The notes below the pieces were generated by a model, which worked only from the letters and a program-made list of their open reading frames with translations, was not told the origin of the DNA and did not search any database. From a bacterium (GTDB lineage Bacteria > Cyanobacteriota > Vampirovibrionia > Obscuribacterales > Obscuribacteraceae): 64,000 nucleotides of DNA. The translations under genes and the position numbers were made by a program. The stretch spans positions 62,001 to 126,000 of the forward strand of contig WGMS01000019.1 in assembly GCA_016124935.1 (NCBI GenBank), written 5' to 3'. Below, piece after piece: positions 16,730 to 25,548 of this stretch. The first letter of the stretch is position 1. The number at the start of each line of letters is the position of its first letter.

Positions 16730-18940
16730 ATGCAAAGCAATCAACCACCGAGCCTCATCGCCGACCGCTTCCAGGTAAAGTCTATCCTGGGCGAAGGAGG
16801 CATGGGCATAGTCTATCTGGCCCATGACCCGGTACTCAGCAAAGATGTAGCCATCAAAGTGCTGCGGGAAAATGTGCCGGCATCCACCATCATACGCTTC
16901 CAGCAAGAAGCCAAGGCGGTGGGCAAACTGAAACACTCCAATATAATCGAAGTCTATGACTTCGGCATCAGTGATGACAGCCCCTATCTGGTCATGGAGC
17001 TGCTCCCCGGACAATCCCTGGCAGAATTCATGAAATCCCCTGCCTGGTTGCAAATAAATCTGGCGGAACTAATTGAGATTCTGCTCCAGGTAGCAAGAGG
17101 GCTCTACCATGCCCACGGCAACGGTATCTTACACAGAGACATAAAGCCATCGAATATAATGCTGCGGGATCTCTCCGAAAAACAGGATAGCTTAAAGGTA
17201 TTGCTTGTCGATTTTGGTCTGGCCAAAGTAAATGTCGACACAGAAGATCAAAGCATAACCTCCACCGGCGCCACCATCGGCAGCCCGCTCTATATGAGCC
17301 CGGAACAGGTCTCGGCAAAAGAGATAAGCGCGGCATCCGATGTCTATTCCCTGGGCTGTGTAATCTACGAAGCCCTGGCAGGCAAGCCGCCCTATCGCGG
17401 AAACAGCGCCAACGAGACCATGTTAATGCACAAGAAAAACCCGGTGCCGGATCTGCCTTTTAGTGAGTTTCATGGAGAGCCCATACCGGCAACCCTTGTC
17501 TCTATGGTCAGAGACTGTCTCGACAAAGACCCGGAAAAACGTCCTTCTATGGAGCGCCTGGGGATATATCTCGAGACCCTTCTATCGGAGCTAAATCCCG
17601 AGCCGGAAGCTGAAGAACAAGACTACAGCGAAAACGAGAAGAGAAACTATAACCCACTCGACTTTTTAAAAAGCAAATTTCGAGTCGGAACGGCGCTGGT
17701 GGTGATACTTTTGCTTGCCATTACAGGCAGTATCGTGTTCTTTACCCGGGCTTCCCAGAAAGACATCTTGCCTGTCACCGGCGACTCCCAGCAAAAAGCC
17801 TTCGTCAAAACCGCAGACAGACTGGGCAATCTTCCTGACCCCGAACCGTTTATCGGCTCTCGATTCAAGTACAGCGAAGCCAATAAGACTCTTCAAGCCA
17901 CCGAATCCGTGACCGACGAAGACCTGCTTCTGCTGAAAAAACGAAAAGAGAACTTCAACTATCTTATTCTTCACAACTCTCAGATACAGGGCAAGACTTT
18001 CTGGGCGATTAAGGACCTCCCGATTAATTTCATAGACATAGCAGACACCTTTGTCACAGACTCCAGTATCAAACAGCTCGCCATGAGCAAAACCATCACA
18101 TACATAGATCTATCCAACTGCAGTGAAATAACTGATAGAGGGATAAAGCACCTTGTCGGCCTGAAAAGCCTGAGGGGACTGATCTTAGAAAGCCCCCGGA
18201 TAAATGACAGGACCCTGCAAATAATCATGGAGATGCCACAGTTGACGGAGCTGGGAGTAAAATCACCTTGTCGAATCACTGACCTTGGTCTGGAGCGTAT
18301 TGTGAATCTGAAGCATCTCAGAAACCTCAATATCAGCGGCAACTATTTCAGTGCCTCAAAATTGAGACGACTAAAAGAGCTTCCAGATCTGGAGATTCTC
18401 AACGTCTCTAACTGCAAGCTCAACAACAACAGCATCAAAGAGATAACCTCACTAAAATTGAGAGCCCTTTCCGCCACCGGCAACATAGATATAACGGCCT
18501 CCGGAATCAACAGCTTGAGAGGTTTTGGTCAGATAGACCTGCTTTATCTATCCGGAAACAACGTAGACGATAACAACCTGAAGACCATCCTGGCGCTTCG
18601 ACCAGCCACTCTGGATATAGCCTTTACCAGAGTCAGCCCAGCCGGGCTCAAGCTGATAGCGGATTGCGACTTCATCGAGGTTCTAGGTCTTGCCGGATTG
18701 AAACTAACCGATAGAGATATCGAACCGCTTGCGAAAATGAAGCTGAAGAGCCTGAGCCTGGAATCGAATCATCTAACCGATGCCTGTTTTGAGACCCTGG
18801 CCAAAATGAAAAACCTGAAGAATCTCTCTTTGAAAAAGAGCTTGAGGCACAGCATCCCGGGCCACGCTAACGATGGTGTCACCGGCTCCGGCATCGAGAA
18901 GTTTCGCAGGCTCGCCCCGAATTGTCATATTGAAAGTTGA
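16730..18940 (+). CDS. Ser/Thr protein kinase with LRR sensor
   Basis: 736 residues from the ATG at 16730 (a GTG two codons earlier is possible). Residues 1-~290 are a complete Hanks-type kinase: GEGGMGIVY glycine loop, Lys43 in VAIK, HRDIKPSN with Asp137, DFG at 161-163 and SPLYMSPEQ activation segment. One transmembrane helix (about 320-340, GTALVVILLLAITGSIVFF) precedes an extracytoplasmic part of leucine-rich repeats (residues ~400-735, for example LKSLRGLILESPRINDRTLQ). A type I membrane kinase that senses through LRRs is the likely design. First of four kinases in 17 kb. Confidence 0.93.
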   Translation: MQSNQPPSLIADRFQVKSILGEGGMGIVYLAHDPVLSKDVAIKVLRENVPASTIIRFQQEAKAVGKLKHSNIIEVYDFGISDDSPYLVMELLPGQSLAEFMKSPAWLQINLAELIEILLQVARGLYHAHGNGILHRDIKPSNIMLRDLSEKQDSLKVLLVDFGLAKVNVDTEDQSITSTGATIGSPLYMSPEQVSAKEISAASDVYSLGCVIYEALAGKPPYRGNSANETMLMHKKNPVPDLPFSEFHGEPIPATLVSMVRDCLDKDPEKRPSMERLGIYLETLLSELNPEPEAEEQDYSENEKRNYNPLDFLKSKFRVGTALVVILLLAITGSIVFFTRASQKDILPVTGDSQQKAFVKTADRLGNLPDPEPFIGSRFKYSEANKTLQATESVTDEDLLLLKKRKENFNYLILHNSQIQGKTFWAIKDLPINFIDIADTFVTDSSIKQLAMSKTITYIDLSNCSEITDRGIKHLVGLKSLRGLILESPRINDRTLQIIMEMPQLTELGVKSPCRITDLGLERIVNLKHLRNLNISGNYFSASKLRRLKELPDLEILNVSNCKLNNNSIKEITSLKLRALSATGNIDITASGINSLRGFGQIDLLYLSGNNVDDNNLKTILALRPATLDIAFTRVSPAGLKLIADCDFIEVLGLAGLKLTDRDIEPLAKMKLKSLSLESNHLTDACFETLAKMKNLKNLSLKKSLRHSIPGHANDGVTGSGIEKFRRLAPNCHIES

Positions 18941-18947
18941 GTAGCAA

Positions 18948-21395
18948 CTAAAAAAGCTTGCTTTCGTCGAGCCTGTCCCAATCATGCCAGAGAAATCCAT
19001 GATAGAGGTCATAGCGCATTTTAGAAAGCCTAAAAGTGAGGACCCTGAGCTTGTCTAAAGACGGCTCGAAAGCAGGGATCTCGTCATCGGGGTAAATATC
19101 GCGCAGTTTGGCAAGCAGAGGCTTTGCTGCCGCCGCCCGGTTTTTGTTCTCGTCTTTCAGCAACCAGCGAAGTTCGAGTATAAGGCACTCTCCATAGGGT
19201 CTCGACTGTTCACCATGAATGGCGGCACAATCTTTTTTGGCTTCCTCCAGCGCCGCAGAAGCTTCCTCCAGGTTACCGCTCTGGTATTCTAACTCTGCCA
19301 GCACCGTTCTTTGCCGGGCGGCGCTGTCTCTATCCTTTAATACATCGGTATAAAGATTGACTGCCTGCCTGGCATAGGCCAGACCCTCTTTATGATCCTT
19401 CAGGCGTATACAGCAAACCGAGAGTTCCTCCAGGCAGCGCCCATAAACCATACGCTCGACCATGTCGTTCTTTTCACAGTGCTCTTTGAGCTTGAGCAAA
19501 GCTTTCTTGCCGTCGAAAAATCTGCTATTGAGTAAATAGGCATCACACAGGGTGCGCAGGCGATGTTCTTTGCGACGCGCCACCGACACATCAATACCCT
19601 GTTTCTCTTCGGGCCCGGGCAGTGAAGCCACAAAAGAAGCATATTCATCTAAAGCATGCGAAACCAGTAAATGACCGGGGTCCAGATTGTCGTTGAAGAC
19701 CTCGACAGCCTCTCTATATGCTTTGTAGGCTCTCTCGTCATCTCCTTGCAGGTGATAGTTTCTGCCCTGCAGCAAAAGCGCCCGTCCCAGATCGTGGGCT
19801 CTCTCCTGGACTAGAGTGCGAGACTTCTTCACCGCCGCCGACAGCATCTGTGCCGCCCGGTCGTACTCTCCCACTCTCGTATAAAGATGCCCCAGTCCCC
19901 TGGCTATTCGAACAACTCGCTCCGGCGAAACGGAAGAGCTTATTCTATCGGCCGCATATATATCCGCCGCCTGGCTCAAGCTAGCGAGCCCTTCTCGATA
20001 CTGTTTGCGGTTATCACAGTTGATGCCTATCTTCCAGAGACAATCGGCATAGTCAATGCTATCGGTGCGCTTATGATACCGATAGAAACCAGCCAGCACT
20101 ATGAGAGTTCGATACTCAGAGGTGTAGTCACCAATACGTTTGTAGCTGTCGGCAAGTCTATTCGAAACCTGCACTAACTCTTCTTGATGCTCATCTCTAA
20201 AATGGGACAGACCATGAAGCTCTCGATAAGCTTCGATGAGCTTCGCCATCGCCTCTTTCTGCTTGCCTTCTGTGGTCAGCTTATCGGCATCTGCAAGTTT
20301 CTGTTTGAAAACCGAGATTTCATGGGCAGATACTGGGGACGCAAGAAAGACCATGGCCGACTGCAAAATAAAAAAAGCAAGAGCCAGAGCCGTTGCTTTT
20401 ACCCTGGCGCCCAACCAATCTAAAGCGTTCTTACCAAGAAGCTTCTCTTTAATCTGGGCAGATAATCCGGACTCTTCGATAAGTTTGCCGGGCTCAAGCT
20501 CACCCAGGGGGAACGGATAATCCGTCCCCAGGGCGATATAATCCTCGCCGATGGTATCAACCAGAAATTCCAGCATGCGCATATCATGCACCAGGCTGTC
20601 GACATAGAACTTGCCCAGATAATCACGCGGATTGACACTGTTGTCGACGGCACAGAGGTCCGGGCGGACATTGAAGCCGTGCTCGACCCGCCCGATGGTA
20701 GAAGGAAAAGATCCGCCCCCATGGGCAAAAGCTACACGCAAACCGGGCAGCCGTTCGAAGACCCCACCAAAAATCATCGAACATATAGCAAGACTGGTCT
20801 CGGCAGGCATGCCGACCAGCCAGGGCAACCAGTATTTCTCCATCTTCTCTTTGCCCATCATGTCCCAGGGGTGGACAAAAATGCAGGCGTCAAGATCCTG
20901 AGCCGCTTCGAAGACTTCGAATAGCTCGGGCTCGTTCAAATTCCACTCATTTACGTGGGAGCCTATCTGAATACCGGCAAAGCCAAGCTCTTTCACACAA
21001 CGGGTAAGCTCTTTAACAGCCAGCTTCGGCGCCTGCATAGGCACCGTGCCGAGCCCCACGAAGCGCCGGGGATTAGCTGCCACCACCCCGGCAAGATGGT
21101 CGTTTAGGTACTCTGACACCGCAAGACAATGCTGCGGCTCTGCCCAGTAGCTGAAAAGTACTGGTATCGTGGATAATACCTGAACATCCACATTGAATTG
21201 ATCACAGTCCTTCAGCCGGGCTGGTCCATCCCAGCAATTCTCTTCGATCTCGCGAAAGAACTTGCCGTCATCCCGCATCATCCTGGCACGACAATCGGCA
21301 TGATGATCCAGGACGATAAAGCCACCATAGCCGAACTTCTCTTTGAAATCAGGCATTTCTTTAGGCATGATATGGGTGTGGATGTCAATCTTCAT
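18948..21395 (-). CDS. ACMSD-like decarboxylase fused to secreted TPR protein
   Basis: 815 residues from the ATG at 21395, which follows GGAG by 7 nt. Residues 1-~328 closely follow aminocarboxymuconate-semialdehyde decarboxylase, an amidohydrolase of tryptophan/2-nitrobenzoate degradation: metal-binding KIDIHTHIMPKE, FVHPWD, FAHGGGSFP, LGTDYPFPLGELEPGKLIE. Immediately afterwards, without a linker, comes what looks exactly like a Sec signal peptide (GARVK, then a hydrophobic stretch ending in ASPVSA before HE), then ~460 residues of TPR-like helices. An in-frame TTG at 20412-20414 could start the TPR protein separately. Either a real membrane-tethered fusion, two proteins from one frame, or a lost stop codon. 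Confidence 0.85.
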   Translation of the reverse strand: MKIDIHTHIMPKEMPDFKEKFGYGGFIVLDHHADCRARMMRDDGKFFREIEENCWDGPARLKDCDQFNVDVQVLSTIPVLFSYWAEPQHCLAVSEYLNDHLAGVVAANPRRFVGLGTVPMQAPKLAVKELTRCVKELGFAGIQIGSHVNEWNLNEPELFEVFEAAQDLDACIFVHPWDMMGKEKMEKYWLPWLVGMPAETSLAICSMIFGGVFERLPGLRVAFAHGGGSFPSTIGRVEHGFNVRPDLCAVDNSVNPRDYLGKFYVDSLVHDMRMLEFLVDTIGEDYIALGTDYPFPLGELEPGKLIEESGLSAQIKEKLLGKNALDWLGARVKATALALAFFILQSAMVFLASPVSAHEISVFKQKLADADKLTTEGKQKEAMAKLIEAYRELHGLSHFRDEHQEELVQVSNRLADSYKRIGDYTSEYRTLIVLAGFYRYHKRTDSIDYADCLWKIGINCDNRKQYREGLASLSQAADIYAADRISSSVSPERVVRIARGLGHLYTRVGEYDRAAQMLSAAVKKSRTLVQERAHDLGRALLLQGRNYHLQGDDERAYKAYREAVEVFNDNLDPGHLLVSHALDEYASFVASLPGPEEKQGIDVSVARRKEHRLRTLCDAYLLNSRFFDGKKALLKLKEHCEKNDMVERMVYGRCLEELSVCCIRLKDHKEGLAYARQAVNLYTDVLKDRDSAARQRTVLAELEYQSGNLEEASAALEEAKKDCAAIHGEQSRPYGECLILELRWLLKDENKNRAAAAKPLLAKLRDIYPDDEIPAFEPSLDKLRVLTFRLSKMRYDLYHGFLWHDWDRLDESKLF

Positions 21396-21517
21396 CGGCA
21401 AGCTCCTGCCCCGGCAAATACATGCCAGAGATTCTATCCGATCTTAACGGAGCAGGGAGGCCTCTACCACGTACCTGAATTACTTTAAACAGACCAGGTT
21501 ATGGGAATAAGATACTC

Positions 21518-23731
21518 ATGGCCGAATTACACTTTTGCCCTAGATGCAAGAAACAAAAGACTGGCGGAGTCGGCGGCTTCGTTACTCAGTTCATCGACAT
21601 CTGCACCTGCGACACCGCACCGCCCAGTCAAGAAGAGACCATGGTGGTCTGTGCCCGCTGCGCCAAGCGCATCCCATCCAGACCTGGCAGCATCACCCAG
21701 TGGGTATTCAAAGAGGGCAGCTGCGCCTGTGACCGCCCGCAGCCAGTGAAAAAATCAATAGATTCTTTTGTGCAGCCGACTTTTGAAGGTTTCAGAGAAA
21801 ACCGGGAAGAAGAGGAACTCTCTCTAGATGCCGAACAATTTCCGATGGATCGATACAAAGCGGTTGCGGTTCTGGGCAAAGGTGCGGCCGGTACTGTTTA
21901 CTTGTGCAGAGATCGCCTGCTCGGTAAAAAAGTCGCGGTCAAGACCCTGCTCAATCTAAGTGCCGATCAGCTTGTCGACTTCCAAGAAGAAGCCAGAGCC
22001 ACCGCTCGTCTTAGTCACCCCAATATAGTCACCATTCTCGATTTCGGCGCCACCGAAAGCGGTGTACCCTTTATGGTCATGGACTATGTTCCCGGCATCA
22101 GCCTGGAAGCCCATATCAAGGCTCATGGTCCCCTGAAAGAAGAGACCACAAGAAAGATTTTCTACCGCCTTTCTCTAGCCCTTGGCTATGCTCATAATCA
22201 GGGTATATATCACCGCGATATAAAACCAAGCAATATTATTTTGTTTGAGGCCGAAACAGGCATTGATCTGTGCTTGATAGACTTCGGCATAGCCAAAGTA
22301 AAAGAGGTTAGCGGCTTAATCACTATCTACCAGAAAAAGACCCTGGCAGGAACACCTCGCTACATGGCGCCGGATACAGTGAGAGGACTTGACTATGATC
22401 AGCGCTCCGAAGTCTACTCTCTTGGCTGTGTTCTATTCGAATCCCTGACAGGTTTCCCACCTTTCCAGGGCGAGACAGCCATGGAGATTATCTCCAATCA
22501 CGCCTCTCAACCCGTTCCCACCCTTGGCACCTATCTGGAAGACCCAGATACAGAATCCGAGACAGAGCTAGATTGGATAGTCTACAAATGCCTGGCTAAA
22601 GACAAAGAAGAGCGCTTTCAATCTATGGAAGAGCTGGGCAGCGCCCTGCAAGGCGCCACCATTTATGATGCCTCTCACTCTAAGATGGAAATAGCAAGCA
22701 ATGAAAAGACGAATAAAACGAGTCCGACTAAGCTGGTCACTACTGTAGCCCTGGCTCTATTACTGGTTGGCAGTGCTGCCGCCTATCTATTGCTACACAA
22801 CGATTCTAAAATGCCTACTGCATCAAAAGCAGTAAAGAAAGAACCCATCACTAATAACAACTCTAAGAAAACGAAAAATGCAGATCAGGATGTCTCTTAC
22901 TTCATAGCCAGCGCCGGGGAAGAAAAACCTTATCTAGTCCATCGCGAAAAAGGAAAGTATCTTGTACAGGGGCTGGTAAAACGCAATAAAGAGTCTCTCA
23001 AGTTTTTGATCAACAACAAAAATATTGAGAACCTGGAATTCTCTCAAGACGACCTGGGCGGTGACACCCTCGCCTACTTAGCTTCACTGCCGTCTCTTAA
23101 GGGACTGACCATAAGTTATTGCGATATCGACAAAGATACACTGGCGCTGGTGGGATCGCTGTCGAAATTGAAGAGGCTGAACATCGTCAACAGCCCGGTG
23201 AACGATTCTGACTATGGTGCCCTCACCGGTCTCAGCAATGTGCGTGAGTTGTATCTCTGGGGGGTGCCTGGCAAAGAAGAGATTTTGCGCAATGTCTCTA
23301 CCCTCAAAACCATCGAATTTCTTGGTTTGAGGGACTGTCGCTATCTTTGTGACAACGGCATAGAACTTCTGACCACCCTGCCGAACCTACATGCCCTGCA
23401 GCTTGTCGGGACCCCTATAAAAGGTAAAAACATCACCTCGCTCAAAAAACTGAGTAGACTTCGGGGGCTGGAGCTGACTGAATTCAACGAAGATTTAGTC
23501 GAGGGGATGAAAGACATGAATCTAATCAGCCTCAGTATCGCCCACAACCAGGATATTACCGACAAAGATCTGATGGCGGCAACCAAAATCAAATCGCTCA
23601 AATTCCTACATGTCAAAGAATGCAAAAAGATAAGCCCTGCGTTCAAGAAATATTTCGGCAGCATAGCCGGCAATGTCAAAGTGCTGATGGAAGGATCCGA
23701 GCTAATCGCTCCGATCTCTCTGGAGCAATGA
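21518..23731 (+). CDS. Ser/Thr protein kinase with double Cys4 module and LRR-like tail
   Basis: 737 residues. The N-terminus has two Cys4 modules: Cys7/Cys10 with Cys29/Cys31, and Cys45/Cys48 with Cys69/Cys71, each CxxC-(18-20)-CxC with a central G-[SF]-[IV]-T, probably zinc-binding. The kinase domain (~110-390) is complete: GKGAAGTVY, Lys142, HRDIKPSN, DFG and TPRYMAPD. One transmembrane helix (about 405-428, TTVALALLLVGSAAAYLLL) precedes an extracytoplasmic domain with LRR-like repeats (LKGLTISYCDIDKDTLALV, NLHALQLVGTPIK). Close in plan to the kinase at 16730. Signal and targets are unknown. Confidence 0.92.
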   Translation: MAELHFCPRCKKQKTGGVGGFVTQFIDICTCDTAPPSQEETMVVCARCAKRIPSRPGSITQWVFKEGSCACDRPQPVKKSIDSFVQPTFEGFRENREEEELSLDAEQFPMDRYKAVAVLGKGAAGTVYLCRDRLLGKKVAVKTLLNLSADQLVDFQEEARATARLSHPNIVTILDFGATESGVPFMVMDYVPGISLEAHIKAHGPLKEETTRKIFYRLSLALGYAHNQGIYHRDIKPSNIILFEAETGIDLCLIDFGIAKVKEVSGLITIYQKKTLAGTPRYMAPDTVRGLDYDQRSEVYSLGCVLFESLTGFPPFQGETAMEIISNHASQPVPTLGTYLEDPDTESETELDWIVYKCLAKDKEERFQSMEELGSALQGATIYDASHSKMEIASNEKTNKTSPTKLVTTVALALLLVGSAAAYLLLHNDSKMPTASKAVKKEPITNNNSKKTKNADQDVSYFIASAGEEKPYLVHREKGKYLVQGLVKRNKESLKFLINNKNIENLEFSQDDLGGDTLAYLASLPSLKGLTISYCDIDKDTLALVGSLSKLKRLNIVNSPVNDSDYGALTGLSNVRELYLWGVPGKEEILRNVSTLKTIEFLGLRDCRYLCDNGIELLTTLPNLHALQLVGTPIKGKNITSLKKLSRLRGLELTEFNEDLVEGMKDMNLISLSIAHNQDITDKDLMAATKIKSLKFLHVKECKKISPAFKKYFGSIAGNVKVLMEGSELIAPISLEQ

Positions 23732-23931
23732 TTCTGAATCACTATTCTATCTATTGATCATGCATTTATGAGATACTTTCTCTCCGCCGCATAAAATTAA
23801 CAAAGAGAGAAGAAGCACCAAGCAGGAAAGTAGGAAAGTAGCCAAGATGGAGGATGGCAGGTCGGACAGCAAGAAACTTACGGATAGAGATATTGTCACC
23901 GAAATTATCTCTATTGCAACCTGACAGAGCT

Positions 23932-24498
23932 TCAGAAATCCGCCACCAGCGAATTTTGAATAGCAGGAGCCAGCAAAACAAAAAGCGCACCCGGTGCGAC
24001 AAAGAGAAACAGATACAAAGCTAGAGAAATATTTTTTCGAGTAAAGTCGCTTTGCTTCCAGGGAAGAAAATAAATGAGCATGCCGACGCCCTGCCAGATA
24101 ATCAATAATGAAAGGATAATTCGAGCCAGGGGATTCAACCAGGGTACCACAAGGAACCCGGGTATGGCAGAATAGAATGTCAATGCCAGGACAACTTGAA
24201 CTCCCATCGTAACCCAGACGAAGTTCTGCCTGGCTCTGACCATAGGGTCTTCGTGCCCGCTGAGTATGGCGATCGCAAGCACCCAGGTGCTGAACAGAAA
24301 AACCAGAGCAGAAGTAATAAGCAAACCCAGATCACCAGCCTGAAAACCGGCTCCGGCAAGAGTAAGCAGAACGCAAAGCGTAACCGATATGGTGGTTAGC
24401 TGGCTGAGCTTCTTCTTGCGGCAGTACAACCACCAGCCAGTCACTCCAAAAGATGCCAGCACCCCTGCAACAATTGCGAACCCGCCGAAAAAGTACAT
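23932..24498 (-). CDS. Polytopic membrane protein, unknown
   Basis: 188 residues from the ATG at 24498 (a TTG at 24522 is the alternative). Five to six hydrophobic helices are visible, among them FAIVAGVLASFGVTGWWLY, ISVTLCVLLTLAGAGF, LLITSALVFLFSTWVLAIAI, VTMGVQVVLALTFY and ISLALYLFLFVAPGALFVLL. Short cytoplasmic loops are basic (RKKK). No family recognised. It lies 48 bp downstream of the Lys-rich helical protein on the same strand, likely one transcript, and converges on the kinase gene. Confidence 0.65.
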   Translation of the reverse strand: MYFFGGFAIVAGVLASFGVTGWWLYCRKKKLSQLTTISVTLCVLLTLAGAGFQAGDLGLLITSALVFLFSTWVLAIAILSGHEDPMVRARQNFVWVTMGVQVVLALTFYSAIPGFLVVPWLNPLARIILSLLIIWQGVGMLIYFLPWKQSDFTRKNISLALYLFLFVAPGALFVLLAPAIQNSLVADF

Positions 24499-24546
24499 GA
24501 ACTCACTACCCCCGCTATGCAAGAGATTCCGGTATTCAAAACGACA

Positions 24547-25461
24547 CTAATTGCCTCTTCTTTTCTTCTTTTTCTTGCTGCCTTTTTCTTTCTCAGCGAC
24601 TTTTTTCAGATTGTCGTCTCTAGCCTCCAGCGCTTTCTTCAAAGCCTTCTCAACTGTAGCGAATTTCTCTTTAGGCAACTTTCGCTTCGCCTCTTTAAAG
24701 TAATCTTTCGCCACGTCATCGGCACCAGCTTTAATTGCATGTTTCACCAGCGCCGCATAGACACTAGAGCCACTCTTAAATTTCAAAATACGCGACGCCA
24801 CCGCTCGGGCAGCGGGCTCTTGACCAAGCCCGAGAGCCAACTCAAAGATAATCGGTCCTTCTTCTGTCAGGCCATCCAGATCTCTTTGCTTTGTTATAGA
24901 ATCGAATCTTTTTGAACCAGCCTCTCTTTTGCGCGAGGGGAAAAGCAGCTCCCCCTCATACATAGAGGCGGTCAAAAATACTCCGGAGACCGCTCGGTTA
25001 AAATAGGGCACCAGTTGGTTATAATCGCCTCTTCTAACCAGTTTTTTCCAGACATAATCGAGCAGATTCTCGGCAACTTTTTTGGTGCTCTTTTTCTTAC
25101 GGACTTTTTTGTAGACCGAAAAAATGCGCTCTTTTTCATCCAGAGACTCGTTTAACTGCACCCAGTCAGAAACCACAGAAAAATCGGCTTTACCGGAGAG
25201 CACCAGAGACTCTTTCAAATCCCGCCGCTCAGACAGAGCCTCTCTAGCGGGCTCATAGACGGCGGCAAGATCCCTGATGAGGTAAATGGAAAAGTCCAGA
25301 CGACCGGGTTGCCGACTGTCGTATACGGCCAGCAGCTTCTTCAGAGCTTTTTTATAGCGCTTCTCTTCAATGAGCTGCCGTGTTGCCTCTCGCAACGAGA
25401 GTTGTTCTTTATCTGCAGCAGAGCTTGCCCCGGCTCTTTCTCTCAAGCTAGAAATCTCCAA
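24547..25461 (-). CDS. Lys-rich helical protein, unknown
   Basis: 304 residues from a TTG start that is well supported by AAGGAG 9 nt upstream. The protein is mostly charged helix with no signal peptide or membrane segment. The segments ARAVASRILKF and AKDYFKEAKRKLPKE suggest repeated helical hairpins of the TPR or armadillo type. The C-terminus ends in a strongly basic tail (GSKKKKKRRGN), which could bind nucleic acid or acidic lipids. No known family recognised. Confidence 0.65.
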   Translation of the reverse strand: MEISSLRERAGASSAADKEQLSLREATRQLIEEKRYKKALKKLLAVYDSRQPGRLDFSIYLIRDLAAVYEPAREALSERRDLKESLVLSGKADFSVVSDWVQLNESLDEKERIFSVYKKVRKKKSTKKVAENLLDYVWKKLVRRGDYNQLVPYFNRAVSGVFLTASMYEGELLFPSRKREAGSKRFDSITKQRDLDGLTEEGPIIFELALGLGQEPAARAVASRILKFKSGSSVYAALVKHAIKAGADDVAKDYFKEAKRKLPKEKFATVEKALKKALEARDDNLKKVAEKEKGSKKKKKRRGN

Positions 25462-25548
25462 AGAATTAGCTCCTTACATCCCTGTGACGGTTCATCAGTG
25501 CAATAATGTGGAATCTTACTTTCTATATTACACAATCGAGATCCCCTA

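Noticed and set aside
23884-23914. Inverted repeat ATAGAGATA/TATCTCTAT between convergent genes
   Set aside because: AU-rich, 13-nt loop and no T tract on either strand; too weak to call a terminator.
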